Shown: positions 16,914 to 26,971, counted from the stretch's first letter. The stretch is 64,000 nt of DNA from KACC-23026 sp963829575 (GCA_963829575.1 CAWHJF010000016.1:248001-312000); one strand, 5' to 3'. The notes: a model not told the origin generated them from the sequence alone. A program made the numbers and translations.

Positions 16914-19547
16914 TTATTTGGCATCATACCATGTCGGTCCATAAGACACATCAACCTTTAAAGGAACTTTAAGAGATACCGCTTCCTCCATTACCTCAGG
17001 AACTAATTTTTTCATAAGATCCAATTCGTTTTCAGGGACCTCAAAAATTAATTCATCATGAACTTGAAGCAACATCTTAGACTGGAGATGCTCCGATTTA
17101 AGACGGTTCACCATATTCACCATCGCCATTTTGATGATGTCTGCCGCACTTCCTTGAATCGGGGTATTCATCGCCGTTCGTTCGGCAAAACTACGCCGGT
17201 TAAATTGTCGGCTCGTAATATCAGGAAGATAACGACGCCGATGAAGGAGGGTTGTGACATAGCCGTCGCGTTTTGCTTTCTGAACGATATCCGTCATATA
17301 AGTGCGCACGCCCGGATAACTGTCCAAATATTTTTCAATGAAAGATCCCGCTTCTTTTCTCGTGATCCCAAGGCTCTGGGACAATCCAAAATCGCTGATG
17401 CCATAAACTATCCCAAAATTCACTGCTTTGGCATGGCGACGCATTAATGAGGTTACCTCATCTTCCGCTACACTAAAGACGTCCATAGCCGTTTTTGTAT
17501 GAATATCCCGTTCTTCCTGAAACGCTTCAATCAAATTTGGATCCTCTGCAATGTGGGCCAACACACGGAGCTCAATTTGAGAATAGTCCGCCGCGAGTAT
17601 CGTCCATCCTTCATTTTCAGGGACAAATGCTTTTCGGATCCGTCGTCCTTCTTCCATACGAATCGGGATGTTTTGCAAGTTAGGATCTGTGGAACTCAAC
17701 CGTCCCGTTTGTGTCAAAGCTTGATTGTACCGGGTATGAATTTTTCCGGTTTTCGGATGAATGACTTTAAGCAAACCTTCAATATAGGTGGAGCTCAATT
17801 TCCCAATTTGACGATAATGGAGGATCTTATCAATGACTTCGTGCTGGCCAGAGAGTTTCTCAAGTACATCAGCTGAGGTCGAATACCCCGTCTTGGTTTT
17901 TTTAACCGGAGGCAAATTTAATTTTTTGAACAAAATTTCGCCTAATTGCTTAGGTGAATTAATATTAAAAGCCACACCCGCTAAGCTGTAGATCTCTTTT
18001 TCAAGCCCAGCCAACGTTTCGTGTAACTCTTTTCCAATGGCATCCAAGGTATTCCGATTGACGGCAACACCTAATTGTTCCATGTCGGCGAGCACTTTCG
18101 ATAATGGCATTTCGAGTTCATAGAAAAGACTCTGTTGATGATTGTCATCAAGACCATCTTTCAAAACGGAAATTAATTGCGACATCGCCATCGCTTTACG
18201 TACAACGTGATCCGCCAAAACCGTTTTTTCTGGAATCGCTCTTTTGGCCCCTTTGCCATAGACGGTTTCGTCAGAGAAGGCGAGATGAATCTGATGCCGT
18301 CGCGCCAATTCCGCAACTTCTACACTAGATTCAGAAGGATCTAAGAGGTAGGAGGCGAGCATGATATCAAATTGAACACCTTTTAATTCCACACCGTGCC
18401 AATAAAGCGCCACTGTCGCTGCCTTCTGATCAAAGACGATCTTCTTGTATTCTGGATCGCTCAACCAAGCTTTAAATGCTTCGGATTGTAGGGCGACTTC
18501 ACTTGAAATGAAATAAGAGCCTTTTTCAGAATGGAGCGCAAAACCAAGAATATCTGTAAAATGATAGTTTTCTTCATCCAATTCCACCATCAAAACCGAT
18601 TCCTGTGGAAGATTGTCAGAGGAGATGTCTTCTAAGATTTGAAACGTAATCTCTTGTTCTTCGGCCGCTTCATCTTTGGTTTCTTCAAATCCAATGCGAT
18701 CCAAAATGGAATGAAACTCAAGTTCTTTAAAAAGATCGACTAATTCTTTACTATAGGTTTGTTCATAGTCCAAGTCATCAAGTTTAAGATCAATGGGCGC
18801 ATCGGTATAAATTGTCGCCAATTCCTTGCTCATAAAAGCCTGGTCTTTAAATTCAGCTAATTTTTCTTTCAGTTTTTTTCCTGAAACGTCTTCTACATGC
18901 TCAAATACGTTCTCTAAAGACCCAAATTGTTTGAGCAGTTTAATTGCTGTTTTCTCTCCAACGCCCGGAACCCCTGGGATATTATCCGAGTTATCCCCCA
19001 TAAAGCCTTTTAAATCAATTACTTTAATCGGTTCAATTTCATAACGTTCATGAACTTTATCCGGGTTATAGTCATCCACCTCTGTAATGCCTTTTCTCGT
19101 CAAGGCAACTGTTACAGAATCGCTGACAAGTTGTAGTAAATCCTTATCTCCGGTATAAATTTTAACCGTCCATCCATTGGAGGACGCGTTCTTAGACAGC
19201 GTCCCGATCAAATCGTCGGCTTCATAGAGTGCTTTTTCATAGCGACTAATGCCTAGCAAATCGACGACTTCATGAATAAAGGGGAGCTGCTCTGAGAGTT
19301 CAGGCGGTGTCTTTTGGCGTGTGCCTTTATATTCTTTAAAAGTTTCATGACGAAACGTCGTTTTTCCCGCATCAAAAGCCACTAACATATGGGTCGGTTG
19401 TTCTTCTTCGATAATTTTGAGCAACATATTAGTGAACCCATAAACCGCGTTGGTATAAATCCCTTTTTCATTATTTAATAAAGGGAGCGCAAAAAATGCT
19501 CGATAGGCAATACTATTTCCATCAATCAGAACTAATTTTTTTGACAT
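16914..19547 (-). CDS. polA: DNA polymerase I
   Basis: 877 aa. The N-terminal 5'-3' exonuclease (about 1-290) has ADDLIGTL and GDNSDNIPGVPGVGEKTA. The central 3'-5' exonuclease-like domain (about 300-480) lacks a complete set of acidic catalytic residues (VELDEENYHF in place of DxE), as in other Bacillus Pol I. The polymerase domain holds motif A (DYSQIELRVLAHIAEDPNL), motif B (RRHAKAVNFGIVYG) and motif C (QVHDELIFE). The enzyme acts in Okazaki fragment processing and repair, probably without proofreading. First gene of polA-mutM-coaE. Confidence 0.98.
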   Translation of the reverse strand: MSKKLVLIDGNSIAYRAFFALPLLNNEKGIYTNAVYGFTNMLLKIIEEEQPTHMLVAFDAGKTTFRHETFKEYKGTRQKTPPELSEQLPFIHEVVDLLGISRYEKALYEADDLIGTLSKNASSNGWTVKIYTGDKDLLQLVSDSVTVALTRKGITEVDDYNPDKVHERYEIEPIKVIDLKGFMGDNSDNIPGVPGVGEKTAIKLLKQFGSLENVFEHVEDVSGKKLKEKLAEFKDQAFMSKELATIYTDAPIDLKLDDLDYEQTYSKELVDLFKELEFHSILDRIGFEETKDEAAEEQEITFQILEDISSDNLPQESVLMVELDEENYHFTDILGFALHSEKGSYFISSEVALQSEAFKAWLSDPEYKKIVFDQKAATVALYWHGVELKGVQFDIMLASYLLDPSESSVEVAELARRHQIHLAFSDETVYGKGAKRAIPEKTVLADHVVRKAMAMSQLISVLKDGLDDNHQQSLFYELEMPLSKVLADMEQLGVAVNRNTLDAIGKELHETLAGLEKEIYSLAGVAFNINSPKQLGEILFKKLNLPPVKKTKTGYSTSADVLEKLSGQHEVIDKILHYRQIGKLSSTYIEGLLKVIHPKTGKIHTRYNQALTQTGRLSSTDPNLQNIPIRMEEGRRIRKAFVPENEGWTILAADYSQIELRVLAHIAEDPNLIEAFQEERDIHTKTAMDVFSVAEDEVTSLMRRHAKAVNFGIVYGISDFGLSQSLGITRKEAGSFIEKYLDSYPGVRTYMTDIVQKAKRDGYVTTLLHRRRYLPDITSRQFNRRSFAERTAMNTPIQGSAADIIKMAMVNMVNRLKSEHLQSKMLLQVHDELIFEVPENELDLMKKLVPEVMEEAVSLKVPLKVDVSYGPTWYDAK

Positions 19548-19613
19548 TACTGATCACATCCTTTTCAAAAACCGAATCCTAAGTACCCTCATGCCAAGTG
19601 AACATAGTCCCTT

Positions 19614-20870
19614 TTAAGCAAGTAAAAAATAAAGTTGAAAGGTGGAGCCATTTCCCGGCTGGCTTTCGACTTCGATTTTTCCACCATGTGCCTCTACTAA
19701 ATGCTTCACAATTGCAAGTCCCAATCCAGTTCCTCCCGAATCACGACTACGCGCTTTATCTACACGATAGAAACGTTCAAAAATGCGAGTGATTTCCTTC
19801 CGTTCAATCCCAATACCTGTATCCTTTATTTCAAGGATGCCCCATTTTTCTTGTTTCCAAATCCGCAAATCAACCCGACCACCGCTTGGCGTATAGGCAA
19901 TGGCATTTGAAACAATGTTTACAATGATTTGTTTCAAACGACTGGCATCACCTAAAATGGAGAACGGATCATGGGGTTCAAAATGAAGCACAATGTCTTT
20001 ATCTTGCGCGCGCTCATTTAATGAAGGAAGGGATTCATTGATGAGAGGAACCAAACTCGTTGGCATTAACGGAATGGAATAATGAGGTTGTTCAATTCTA
20101 GATAATTCCAGAAGGTCATGAACTAGATTTTGAAGTCGTTTACTTTCATATAAAATAATCGATAAAAACCTGTTTGTTAAGTCTGGATCCTCATGACTTT
20201 CGAGTAAGGTTTCCGAGAATCCTATGATTGATGTAATCGGGGTTTTTAATTCATGGGACACATTGGCCACAAAATCTTTGCGCATTTGTTCAAGCTTTTT
20301 TAGTTCCGTTATGTCATGGAATAATACGACAACACCACGAATGCGCTTCTTGTGATCTAGCACGGGCGCACAGGAGACATCAAAGTGTTTTCGATAGATG
20401 TTGATATCCAGTTTACAGGTCCTCGACTGCCGCTTTTCGGTCGCAAATGATTCAAGGATCATAGAGCTAATATCCTGATTCGGCATAATGCTTTCATAGG
20501 GTTTATTTCGCCATTCATGGTCCCCAATGCGAAACGTTTCACGATAACTCTTATTGACTAAAACAACGCGTTTCTCATCATCAATGAAAACAAGTCCACT
20601 GCCAATATTTTCGATCAAAGTCTTGAGTTGATCCTCTTGAGCCAAGTATGTGCGTTCCATCTTTTCCATATCACGGGCCAGCCGATTGAGAGAGTTATTT
20701 AACTCGTAAGCTGGGCCTTTATATTTCGTTACAATATTTCGTTCGCCAAAATTCCCATTGGTAAGGTTTTGAATCAATTCAGTCGAGTCTTGTAAAATTT
20801 TTCGATTGTAGGTCACATTCCTAATTAATAGAATAAGAAGGAAAAGGACCAAAACGGCTAAAACCATCAT
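19614..20870 (-). CDS. phoR: PhoR-type sensor histidine kinase, short form
   Basis: Kinase partner of PhoP in phosphate-starvation control. 418 aa: one N-terminal membrane helix (residues 2-18), a HAMP-like linker, a PAS domain (about 80-190), HisKA with NVSHELKTPITS (His near residue 206), and the HATPase with N box VSNAIAYTPSGG, DTGIGIERKEI and GTGLGLAIV. B. subtilis PhoR is about 580 aa with an extracytoplasmic domain between two helices. That part is absent here, and the start overlaps the phoP stop by 4 bases (ATGA), so it is not hidden upstream. Sensing must be cytoplasmic, probably through PAS. Confidence 0.88.
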   Translation of the reverse strand: MMVLAVLVLFLLILLIRNVTYNRKILQDSTELIQNLTNGNFGERNIVTKYKGPAYELNNSLNRLARDMEKMERTYLAQEDQLKTLIENIGSGLVFIDDEKRVVLVNKSYRETFRIGDHEWRNKPYESIMPNQDISSMILESFATEKRQSRTCKLDINIYRKHFDVSCAPVLDHKKRIRGVVVLFHDITELKKLEQMRKDFVANVSHELKTPITSIIGFSETLLESHEDPDLTNRFLSIILYESKRLQNLVHDLLELSRIEQPHYSIPLMPTSLVPLINESLPSLNERAQDKDIVLHFEPHDPFSILGDASRLKQIIVNIVSNAIAYTPSGGRVDLRIWKQEKWGILEIKDTGIGIERKEITRIFERFYRVDKARSRDSGGTGLGLAIVKHLVEAHGGKIEVESQPGNGSTFQLYFLLA

Positions 20871-21577
20871 GTCCTTTGTCCCTCAAACTTATACCCAAGT
20901 CCACGAACAGTCTTAATGTAACTCGGTCGCCTAGTATCTTCTTCGATTTTTTCTCTTAAGTGGCTAACATGGACATCGACAATCCTTGTATCCCCAGCAA
21001 AATCATACTGCCAGACTGCGCTTAACAACTGGTCGCGAGTGAGCACTTTGTTGATATTCTTAACGAAATAATAAAGCAGTTCAAATTCTTTTGGGGTGAG
21101 CGTCATTGGCTCGCCTTTTAAAGTAGCTTCATAGTTTGCTGGATCAATTTCCAGTTCATGAACTTTTAAAAGATGCGGTGTTGGAGGTGCCGATTCAACC
21201 GTTTCAGAAATTTTGGATCGACGGAGTAAGGCTTTGACTCTTGCGGTCAATTCTCTCGGACTAAATGGTTTGGTCATATAATCATCTGCACCTAATTCAA
21301 GGCCTAACACCTTATCAAATTCATCATCTTTCGCCGTTAACATTAACACCGGCAACTGACTTTTGGCTTGTCTCAATTCCCGACAGACCTCAAGGCCATC
21401 CATTTCAGGTAACATGACGTCTAATATGACAAGATCTAACGGTTCAGATAAGGCAAGGTCCAACGCTTCTCGTCCATTTGTTGCTTGTACGACCTGATAG
21501 CCTGATTTTTCTAGATTAAAAGAAAGTAATGTTAAAATTGATGGCTCATCATCCACTGCCAAAATTCGCTTCACCAC
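20867..21577 (-). CDS. phoP: PhoP-type response regulator
   Basis: 236-aa OmpR/PhoB-family regulator. The receiver domain (1-120) has the phosphoacceptor Asp in LVILDVMLPEMDG, conserved Thr/Lys in MLTAKDDEFDK and DDYMTKPFSPREL. The C-terminal winged helix (about 135-232) has TPKEFELLYYFVKN and RIVDVHVSHLREKIE. The start is a GTG with GGAGG 7 bases upstream. Coupled to phoR. Assignment as PhoP rests on similarity and on its place beside mdh, the same as in B. subtilis. Confidence 0.92.
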   Translation of the reverse strand: MVKRILAVDDEPSILTLLSFNLEKSGYQVVQATNGREALDLALSEPLDLVILDVMLPEMDGLEVCRELRQAKSQLPVLMLTAKDDEFDKVLGLELGADDYMTKPFSPRELTARVKALLRRSKISETVESAPPTPHLLKVHELEIDPANYEATLKGEPMTLTPKEFELLYYFVKNINKVLTRDQLLSAVWQYDFAGDTRIVDVHVSHLREKIEEDTRRPSYIKTVRGLGYKFEGQRT

Positions 21578-21737
21578 ATGGAGCCCTCCCCATACAAAAC
21601 TATTCGACTAATACCCCTACTATCATACACTTTTTTTGAAAAACATAAAAGTTTTAATAAAATAGAATAGGGGATGCGAACGATGATAATTCGTCTTCAT
21701 CGGCGCCTTCCCCGGTTAGGGTTGGATCCATTTTAGC

Positions 21738-22679
21738 TTAGAGAAGCTTCAACACATTTTTAACAGATTGGACGGATTGATCCAAAGCCTGTTTTTCTTC
21801 ATCTGTCAGTTCAAGTTCTATGATTTTTTCAATGCCGCTCCCACCAAGAACAACCGGAACACCTAGATATAAATCTTGGTACCCATATTCCCCTTCTAGG
21901 TAAGCAATAGCTGGAAGGACTCTTTTCTTGTCTTTAAGGATGGTTTCTGCCATCTGAGCAAGGGATGCGGCTGGCGCATAGTAGGCCGATCCGTTTCCTA
22001 GTAGCTGGACAATTTCACCGCCACCTTTTCGCGTGCGTTCCACGATTCTCTCCAGTCGCTCCTTTGAGATCAGTGATTCAAGCGGGATCCCCCCAGCATA
22101 GGAGTAGCGAATTAACGGTACCATATCGTCACCATGCCCCCCAAGCACAAACCCCGTAATGTCTTCAACGGAGAGCGAGAGTTCCTCTGCAATAAACGTT
22201 CTAAAACGGGCTGTATCCAATACGCCGGATTGACCAATCACTCGATTCTTTGAAAATCCCGTTTCTTTAAAGATCGTGTAGGTCATTGCATCAACAGGGT
22301 TCGTCAGCACCAGAATGATTGCCTCAGGCGAGTGGTCCGCGACTTGACGCGCGACATCTCGCATGATTTTGGCATTGGTCGAGACAAGGTCATCGCGACT
22401 CATACCTGGTTTACGCGCAATTCCCGCCGTAATGATCACAATATCCGACTGTGCAGTTTGCTCGTAATCAGCCGTTCCCGTAACATGCGCATCAAACCCT
22501 AATATAGGGCTTGATTCAAGCATATCAAGCGCCTTACCTTTGGTTGGGTTTTCCGCTTGTGGGATATCCACAAGGACTACATCCGCTAATTCCTTTTGAG
22601 CAATCAAAAAGGCCGTAGTAGCCCCTGTAAAACCTGCCCCAATGACCGAAACTTTTTTGCGCTGAATCGCCAACTCCAT
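21738..22679 (-). CDS. mdh: Malate dehydrogenase (LDH-like type)
   Basis: NAD-dependent malate dehydrogenase of the TCA cycle, 313 aa. The N-terminal Rossmann motif VSVIGAGFTGATTAFLIA is followed by the substrate Arg residues in AGIARKPGMSRDDLV, and VTNPVDAMTY and the catalytic His in GGHGDDMVPL. The first Arg within ARKPGM is the malate-specific position. Third gene of citZ-icd-mdh, though separated from icd by 258 bases with a terminator and a dispersed repeat, so it may also have its own promoter. Confidence 0.97.
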   Translation of the reverse strand: MELAIQRKKVSVIGAGFTGATTAFLIAQKELADVVLVDIPQAENPTKGKALDMLESSPILGFDAHVTGTADYEQTAQSDIVIITAGIARKPGMSRDDLVSTNAKIMRDVARQVADHSPEAIILVLTNPVDAMTYTIFKETGFSKNRVIGQSGVLDTARFRTFIAEELSLSVEDITGFVLGGHGDDMVPLIRYSYAGGIPLESLISKERLERIVERTRKGGGEIVQLLGNGSAYYAPAASLAQMAETILKDKKRVLPAIAYLEGEYGYQDLYLGVPVVLGGSGIEKIIELELTDEEKQALDQSVQSVKNVLKLL

Positions 22680-22763
22680 TCAACTCCTTATGTATTAAGA
22701 TATAGTTGGTAAAGCACATTACAAGAAGAGATTCGTTTTTCTAAAAATGCGTATTAACTTAAA

Positions 22764-22866
22764 ACCGAGCGAAAATAGGCGAGACTCCTGCGGAAACAGC
22801 AAGCCTGGCGAGACCCCGCAGGTTGCAGACCGAGGAGGCTCGCGGAAAGCGAGTCTAATTTCGCCA
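22764..22866 (-). repeat. GC-rich dispersed Bacillus-type intergenic repeat, copy R1
   Basis: On the plus strand it contains GGCGAGACTCCTGCGGAAAC, GCGAGACCCCGCAGG, GAGGAGGCTCGCGGAAAGCG. The order matches the other copies at 46960-47060, 47105-47212 and 59288-59632 in whole or in part. This class of roughly 100-bp palindromic intergenic repeat is common in Bacillaceae; its function is unknown. It lies between icd and mdh. Confidence 0.75.
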
Positions 22867-22890
22867 AAACACAGAGAACAAAAACAGAAA

Positions 22891-22930
22891 TAAAAAAAGG
22901 TGGTCTGGGTATAGCATACCCAAACCACTT
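22891..22930 (-). terminator. Terminator after icd
   Basis: Minus strand AGTGGTTTGGGTA...TACCCAGACCACC hairpin followed by seven T. A T-run on the plus side would allow bidirectional use. Confidence 0.9.
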
Positions 22931-22937
22931 TTTTGAA

Positions 22938-24206
22938 TTACATATTTTTAATAAGCGCGTCACCAAACTCAGAACATTTCACTTCAGTCGCTCCATCCAT
23001 TAAACGAGCGAAGTCATATGTGACGACTTTACTTGCAATGGTTTTTTCCATGGAGTCCGTGATTAGTTTTGCCGCTTCATGCCAGCCCAAGTGTTCCAAC
23101 ATAAGAACACCGGAAAGGATTTCAGATGAAGGGTTTACCTTATCTAAATCGGCATACTTAGGTGCTGTACCATGAGTCGCTTCAAAAATCGCATGTCCTG
23201 TTTCGTAGTTGATGTTGGCACCTGGTGCAATTCCGATTCCGCCAACTTGTGCAGCAAGCGCATCCGAAATGTAGTCCCCGTTAAGGTTCATGGTCGCAAC
23301 CACATCAAACTCTTCAGGACGCGTTAAGATTTGTTGTAAGAAGATATCAGCAATCGAATCTTTAACAAGAATTTTACCCTCAGCTAAAGCGGCATCTTGT
23401 GCTTTATTAGCTGCATCTTTTCCTTCAGATTCAACGAGACGATCGTATTGAGCCCAAGTGAAGACTTTGTCGCCGAATTCTTCTTCAGCCACTTCATAGC
23501 CCCACTTCTTGAAGGCACCTTCAGTAAACTTCATGATATTTCCTTTGTGTACAAGTGTCAGACTCTTGCGACCTTCGTTGATTGCGTACTCAATTGCAGC
23601 GCGCACGAGACGCTTTGTACCTTCTTCAGACACGGGCTTAATACCAATACCTGATGTTTCAGGGAAACGGATTTTGTTAACGCCCATTTCATTTTGCAAG
23701 AAGTTGATGACTTTTTGAACAGCATCGGAACCTTTTTCATATTCGATTCCAGCATAGATGTCTTCAGTGTTTTCACGGAAGATCACCATGTCTGTTTTTT
23801 CAGGATGTTTAACTGGTGAAGGCACCCCTTCAAAGTAACGCACTGGACGCAAGCATGTGAACAAGTCCAACTCTTGGCGAAGCGCTACGTTTAAAGAACG
23901 AATTCCGCCACCAACTGGCGTTGTAAGAGGCCCTTTGATCGCGATTATGTACTCACGAATCATATCAAGCGTTTCGCTTGGAAGCCATTCCCCAGTTTCG
24001 TTGAACGCTTTTTCTCCAGCCAAAACTTCTTTCCAAACGATTTCTTTCTTGCCATCATAAGCTTTTTCAACGGCCGCTTCTAAAACGCGGTGTGCCGCGC
24101 GCCAGATGTCACGACCTGTTCCGTCGCCTTCAATAAATGGAATGATTGGATAATCCGGAACATTTAATTGACCATTTGATACTGTAATTTTTTCTCCGTT
24201 TGCCAT
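22938..24206 (-). CDS. icd: Isocitrate dehydrogenase (NADP)
   Basis: TCA enzyme converting isocitrate to 2-oxoglutarate with NADP. 422 aa from the ATG at 24206 (AGGAGG, 9 bases), essentially the B. subtilis length. An open extension of 17 codons upstream has no ribosome site and is dropped. The substrate loop GGGIRSLNVALRQELDLFTCLRPVRYF, FRENTEDIYAGIEY and the metal/NADP segment NLNGDYISDALAAQVGGIGIAPGAN are intact. It follows citZ at 75 bases. Confidence 0.97.
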   Translation of the reverse strand: MANGEKITVSNGQLNVPDYPIIPFIEGDGTGRDIWRAAHRVLEAAVEKAYDGKKEIVWKEVLAGEKAFNETGEWLPSETLDMIREYIIAIKGPLTTPVGGGIRSLNVALRQELDLFTCLRPVRYFEGVPSPVKHPEKTDMVIFRENTEDIYAGIEYEKGSDAVQKVINFLQNEMGVNKIRFPETSGIGIKPVSEEGTKRLVRAAIEYAINEGRKSLTLVHKGNIMKFTEGAFKKWGYEVAEEEFGDKVFTWAQYDRLVESEGKDAANKAQDAALAEGKILVKDSIADIFLQQILTRPEEFDVVATMNLNGDYISDALAAQVGGIGIAPGANINYETGHAIFEATHGTAPKYADLDKVNPSSEILSGVLMLEHLGWHEAAKLITDSMEKTIASKVVTYDFARLMDGATEVKCSEFGDALIKNM

Positions 24207-24281
24207 TCGAAAAAACCTCCTAATTACTCTGCTTATTTCTGCTTTTTGGGGAGGCAATGCTCCCCGCCACTCTTACACAAT

Positions 24282-25403
24282 TTAGCGTGCTTCGATTGGT
24301 AAATACTCTCGCTTGTCTGGCCCTACATATTCAGCACGTGGACGAATCAAACGGTTGTTGCTGAATTGCTCAAGAATATGAGCTAACCAACCCGACATAC
24401 GGCTTACTGCAAAGATTGGCGTGAAAAGATCATGCTCAATCCCTAAGCTATGATAAACACTTGCCGAGAAAAAGTCGACGTTTGGAAGCAAACCTTTTTC
24501 GCCGGTTACGATTTCATTAATTTTAACAGACATCTCGTACCATTTTTTCTCACCTGTGATCTCGGTGAGTTGACGAGACATCTCTTTAAGGTGTTTGGCA
24601 CGTGGATCGCCGTTTTTATATACACGGTGACCAAAGCCCATAATCTTTTCTTTATTTGCAAAAGCATTTTTCAAGTAAGGCTCGACATTCTCAACAGAGC
24701 CAATTTCAGAGAGCATCTTCATAACACGCTCGTTTGCGCCACCGTGAAGGGGTCCTTTAAGCGCACCGATTGCAGCTACCACTCCGGAATAAATATCGGA
24801 AAGAGTTGCCACACATACGCGGGCTGTAAAAGTAGACGCATTAAGCTCGTGATCGGCATGAAGGACGAGGGCTTTATTAAACGCTTCCACCTCGATATCA
24901 TTGGGTACACGATCAAACAACATATAGAGGAAATTAGCCGCATAACCTAAATCCGTACGTGGTGCAACAGGTTCTTTACCCTCTCGAATTCGTGCAAAAC
25001 CTGTAACAAGCGTTGAAATTTGGGCTTGAAGACGAACGGCTTTTTGACGATTAACCGCCTCATCCATAACATCGGCTTCCAAATCAAAAGCCCCTAAGCT
25101 TGAGACTGCTGTGCGCAATACAGCCATAGGATGAATGGATTTTAATGGGAGTGCTTTAATCTGTGCAAAAACCTCTGCTGGGACCGTCGCATTTTCAGCA
25201 AGCTCTTTTTTGAAAGCCGCAAGCTCTTCCTGATTTGGAAGCTGGTTTTCCTCATTCCAAAGCAGATAAACGACTTCTTCAAAGGATGCATGATTCGCAA
25301 GGTCATCGATGTTATAGCCTTTATAAGTTAAGACACCGTCGATGATCGAACTGATTGCTGAGGTCGTCGCAACAATCCCTTCTAAACCTTTTGTAGCTGG
25401 CAT
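24282..25403 (-). CDS. citZ: Citrate synthase
   Basis: Condenses acetyl-CoA and oxaloacetate. 373 aa, the short Gram-positive type I form. It opens MPATKGLEGIVATTSAISSI, with catalytic His in LKGPLHGGANE, His in MGFGHRVYKNGDPRA and Asp in NVDFFSASVYHSLG. GAAGGAGGAG precedes the ATG. First gene of the TCA operon, under the promoter at 25495-25523. A catabolite-control site was looked for and not found with confidence. Confidence 0.97.
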   Translation of the reverse strand: MPATKGLEGIVATTSAISSIIDGVLTYKGYNIDDLANHASFEEVVYLLWNEENQLPNQEELAAFKKELAENATVPAEVFAQIKALPLKSIHPMAVLRTAVSSLGAFDLEADVMDEAVNRQKAVRLQAQISTLVTGFARIREGKEPVAPRTDLGYAANFLYMLFDRVPNDIEVEAFNKALVLHADHELNASTFTARVCVATLSDIYSGVVAAIGALKGPLHGGANERVMKMLSEIGSVENVEPYLKNAFANKEKIMGFGHRVYKNGDPRAKHLKEMSRQLTEITGEKKWYEMSVKINEIVTGEKGLLPNVDFFSASVYHSLGIEHDLFTPIFAVSRMSGWLAHILEQFSNNRLIRPRAEYVGPDKREYLPIEAR

Positions 25404-25494
25404 TCTTTCTCCTCCTTCTCTATCTCACAACACTCATACAATAGACCCAAAAAAAGACTGTCATTAAAACACTGAATGTTGATGACCACATTCA

Positions 25495-25523
25495 ATTATA
25501 AACAAAGTGAAACGATTTGTGAA
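25495..25523 (-). promoter_or_regulatory. Sigma-A type promoter of citZ-icd-mdh
   Basis: Minus strand TTCACA (25523-25518), 17-base spacer, TATAAT (25500-25495), about 90 bases before citZ. The rest of the gap to ytvI (25524-25809) is AT-rich with no ORF; it should hold the ytvI promoter, which I could not fix. Confidence 0.65.
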
Positions 25524-25809
25524 TAATTTAGCATACTATAAGAATTTTTAGACACTATCCAATTCTTCCCTTTGCTTAAGGTCAGGAGTTGCGATCGTAA
25601 TTAAACACCTTTAAAACCCACCTGTTCTCCTTAAATTTATTTTATAAGCAGATTGAAGGTCACTTTTAAGATGTGTAAAATAAAAGAAAACCATCCTAGT
25701 TTGTTGAATTTATTTGCGCTTTTTTGGCATGATTTTAAACAAAAAGACAAGTCCAGTTTTATAATTACATAAACTAGATATACTACCTATTCTAGAAGGG
25801 AGGTAACTC

Positions 25810-26955
25810 ATGAATTCCCACTACATAACCAATATTTTGCGTTATATTTTTATCACCTTTCGTTTTATTTTAGTCGCGTTTATTGGTTTTTTAATTTGTG
25901 CAGCCTTTTACTATGGGTTTAAGTATGCTTTTCCTTTTTTAATTGCCATTGTCATTTCATTTTTCTTAAATCCCTTAGTCACCGCTCTTGAAAAAAACAC
26001 CAAGCTTCACAGGGGCGTGGCGACCTTCATTATTATTTTTCTAATCGTAGCGTTGTTTTCTGGGGTTGTGACCTTCATCATTATTCAGCTTATTAATGGG
26101 CTCACCTACCTCAACACGGAAGTGCCAAGTCATGTTCAAATCTTGAGTCGGTATATTCAAGCCTATGTAACCAACACGTTGCTGCCTACATGGACACACA
26201 TAACGCATTTAATTAATAGTTTGGATCAATCCCAACAACTGACGATTGAACAAAATATGAACCATATTGGTCAAAGATTGGCCAACGGGTTGAGTGATTT
26301 TGGAACACGCATCATCACACTCTTAACGAACTTCATTGTGTCTCTTCCAAACATCGTCACTATTGTGGTATTTATCTGCCTAGCCACCTTTTTCATCACA
26401 AAGGATTGGTATAAACTGGGAGAGGCTTTCCAAGACAAATTGCCAGAAAGTATTGTGGAGAGTCTGAACAATATCTACGAGGGGCTCAGAAAAGCTTTTA
26501 TGGGATTTGTGCGGGCGCATCTTACTCTTATTTCCATTACGGCTCTTATTGTTTTAGTTGGACTTCTTATATTGAGAGTCGCTCATCCCGTGACCATTGC
26601 CTTTTTAACGGGATTAGCCGATTTCTTACCGTATCTCGGAACCGGAACCGTATTTATCCCTTGGATCGTGTACTGTTATTTTTCCGGGCATTATTTTATG
26701 ACAATTGGTTTGGCGATTCTGTATGCCGTTGTCATAATCCAACGGCAAGTGATGGAACCTAAAATCATCTCTTCTAACATTGGATTAAATCCTTTGCCCA
26801 CTCTTGTTGCGTTATTTGTTGGCTTTAAGTTGTTCGGATTCCTAGGCCTCGTTCTCGGTCCCATTGTTTTAATTATCTTTAAGACACTGAGTCAGGCTAT
26901 GGTTTTTCAGAACATCTGGAAGTATGTAATCGGTGACCGTACATTACCTAAATAA
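25810..26955 (+). CDS. ytvI: Sporulation integral membrane protein YtvI (AI-2E/YtvI family)
   Basis: Polytopic membrane protein of the AI-2E transporter-like family, 381 aa. It has about eight hydrophobic segments: a tandem N-terminal pair (about 12-60), one at about 68-92, a mid pair, and a C-terminal cluster with the family signature PYLGTGTVFIPWIVY and the ending GFLGLVLGPIVLIIF. The sporulation-specific YtvI subgroup sits next to citZ in Bacillus. Transported substrate unknown. GGGAGG precedes the ATG. Confidence 0.88.
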   Translation: MNSHYITNILRYIFITFRFILVAFIGFLICAAFYYGFKYAFPFLIAIVISFFLNPLVTALEKNTKLHRGVATFIIIFLIVALFSGVVTFIIIQLINGLTYLNTEVPSHVQILSRYIQAYVTNTLLPTWTHITHLINSLDQSQQLTIEQNMNHIGQRLANGLSDFGTRIITLLTNFIVSLPNIVTIVVFICLATFFITKDWYKLGEAFQDKLPESIVESLNNIYEGLRKAFMGFVRAHLTLISITALIVLVGLLILRVAHPVTIAFLTGLADFLPYLGTGTVFIPWIVYCYFSGHYFMTIGLAILYAVVIIQRQVMEPKIISSNIGLNPLPTLVALFVGFKLFGFLGLVLGPIVLIIFKTLSQAMVFQNIWKYVIGDRTLPK

Positions 26956-26971
26956 CTTTAATACCTTTAAA

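Noticed and set aside
16914..19547. Degenerate proofreading domain of PolA as a novelty
   Set aside because: Loss of the 3'-5' exonuclease residues is normal for Bacillus-type Pol I.
22719..22966. Short Cys-rich and Phe-rich ORFs between icd and mdh
   Set aside because: They are translations of the icd terminator and GC-rich repeat R1.
25495..25560. Catabolite-response (cre) or CcpC site at citZ
   Set aside because: GTGAAACGATTTGTG is cre-like, but the spacing of the core TGNAANCG is wrong by one base; no clear CcpC dyad.
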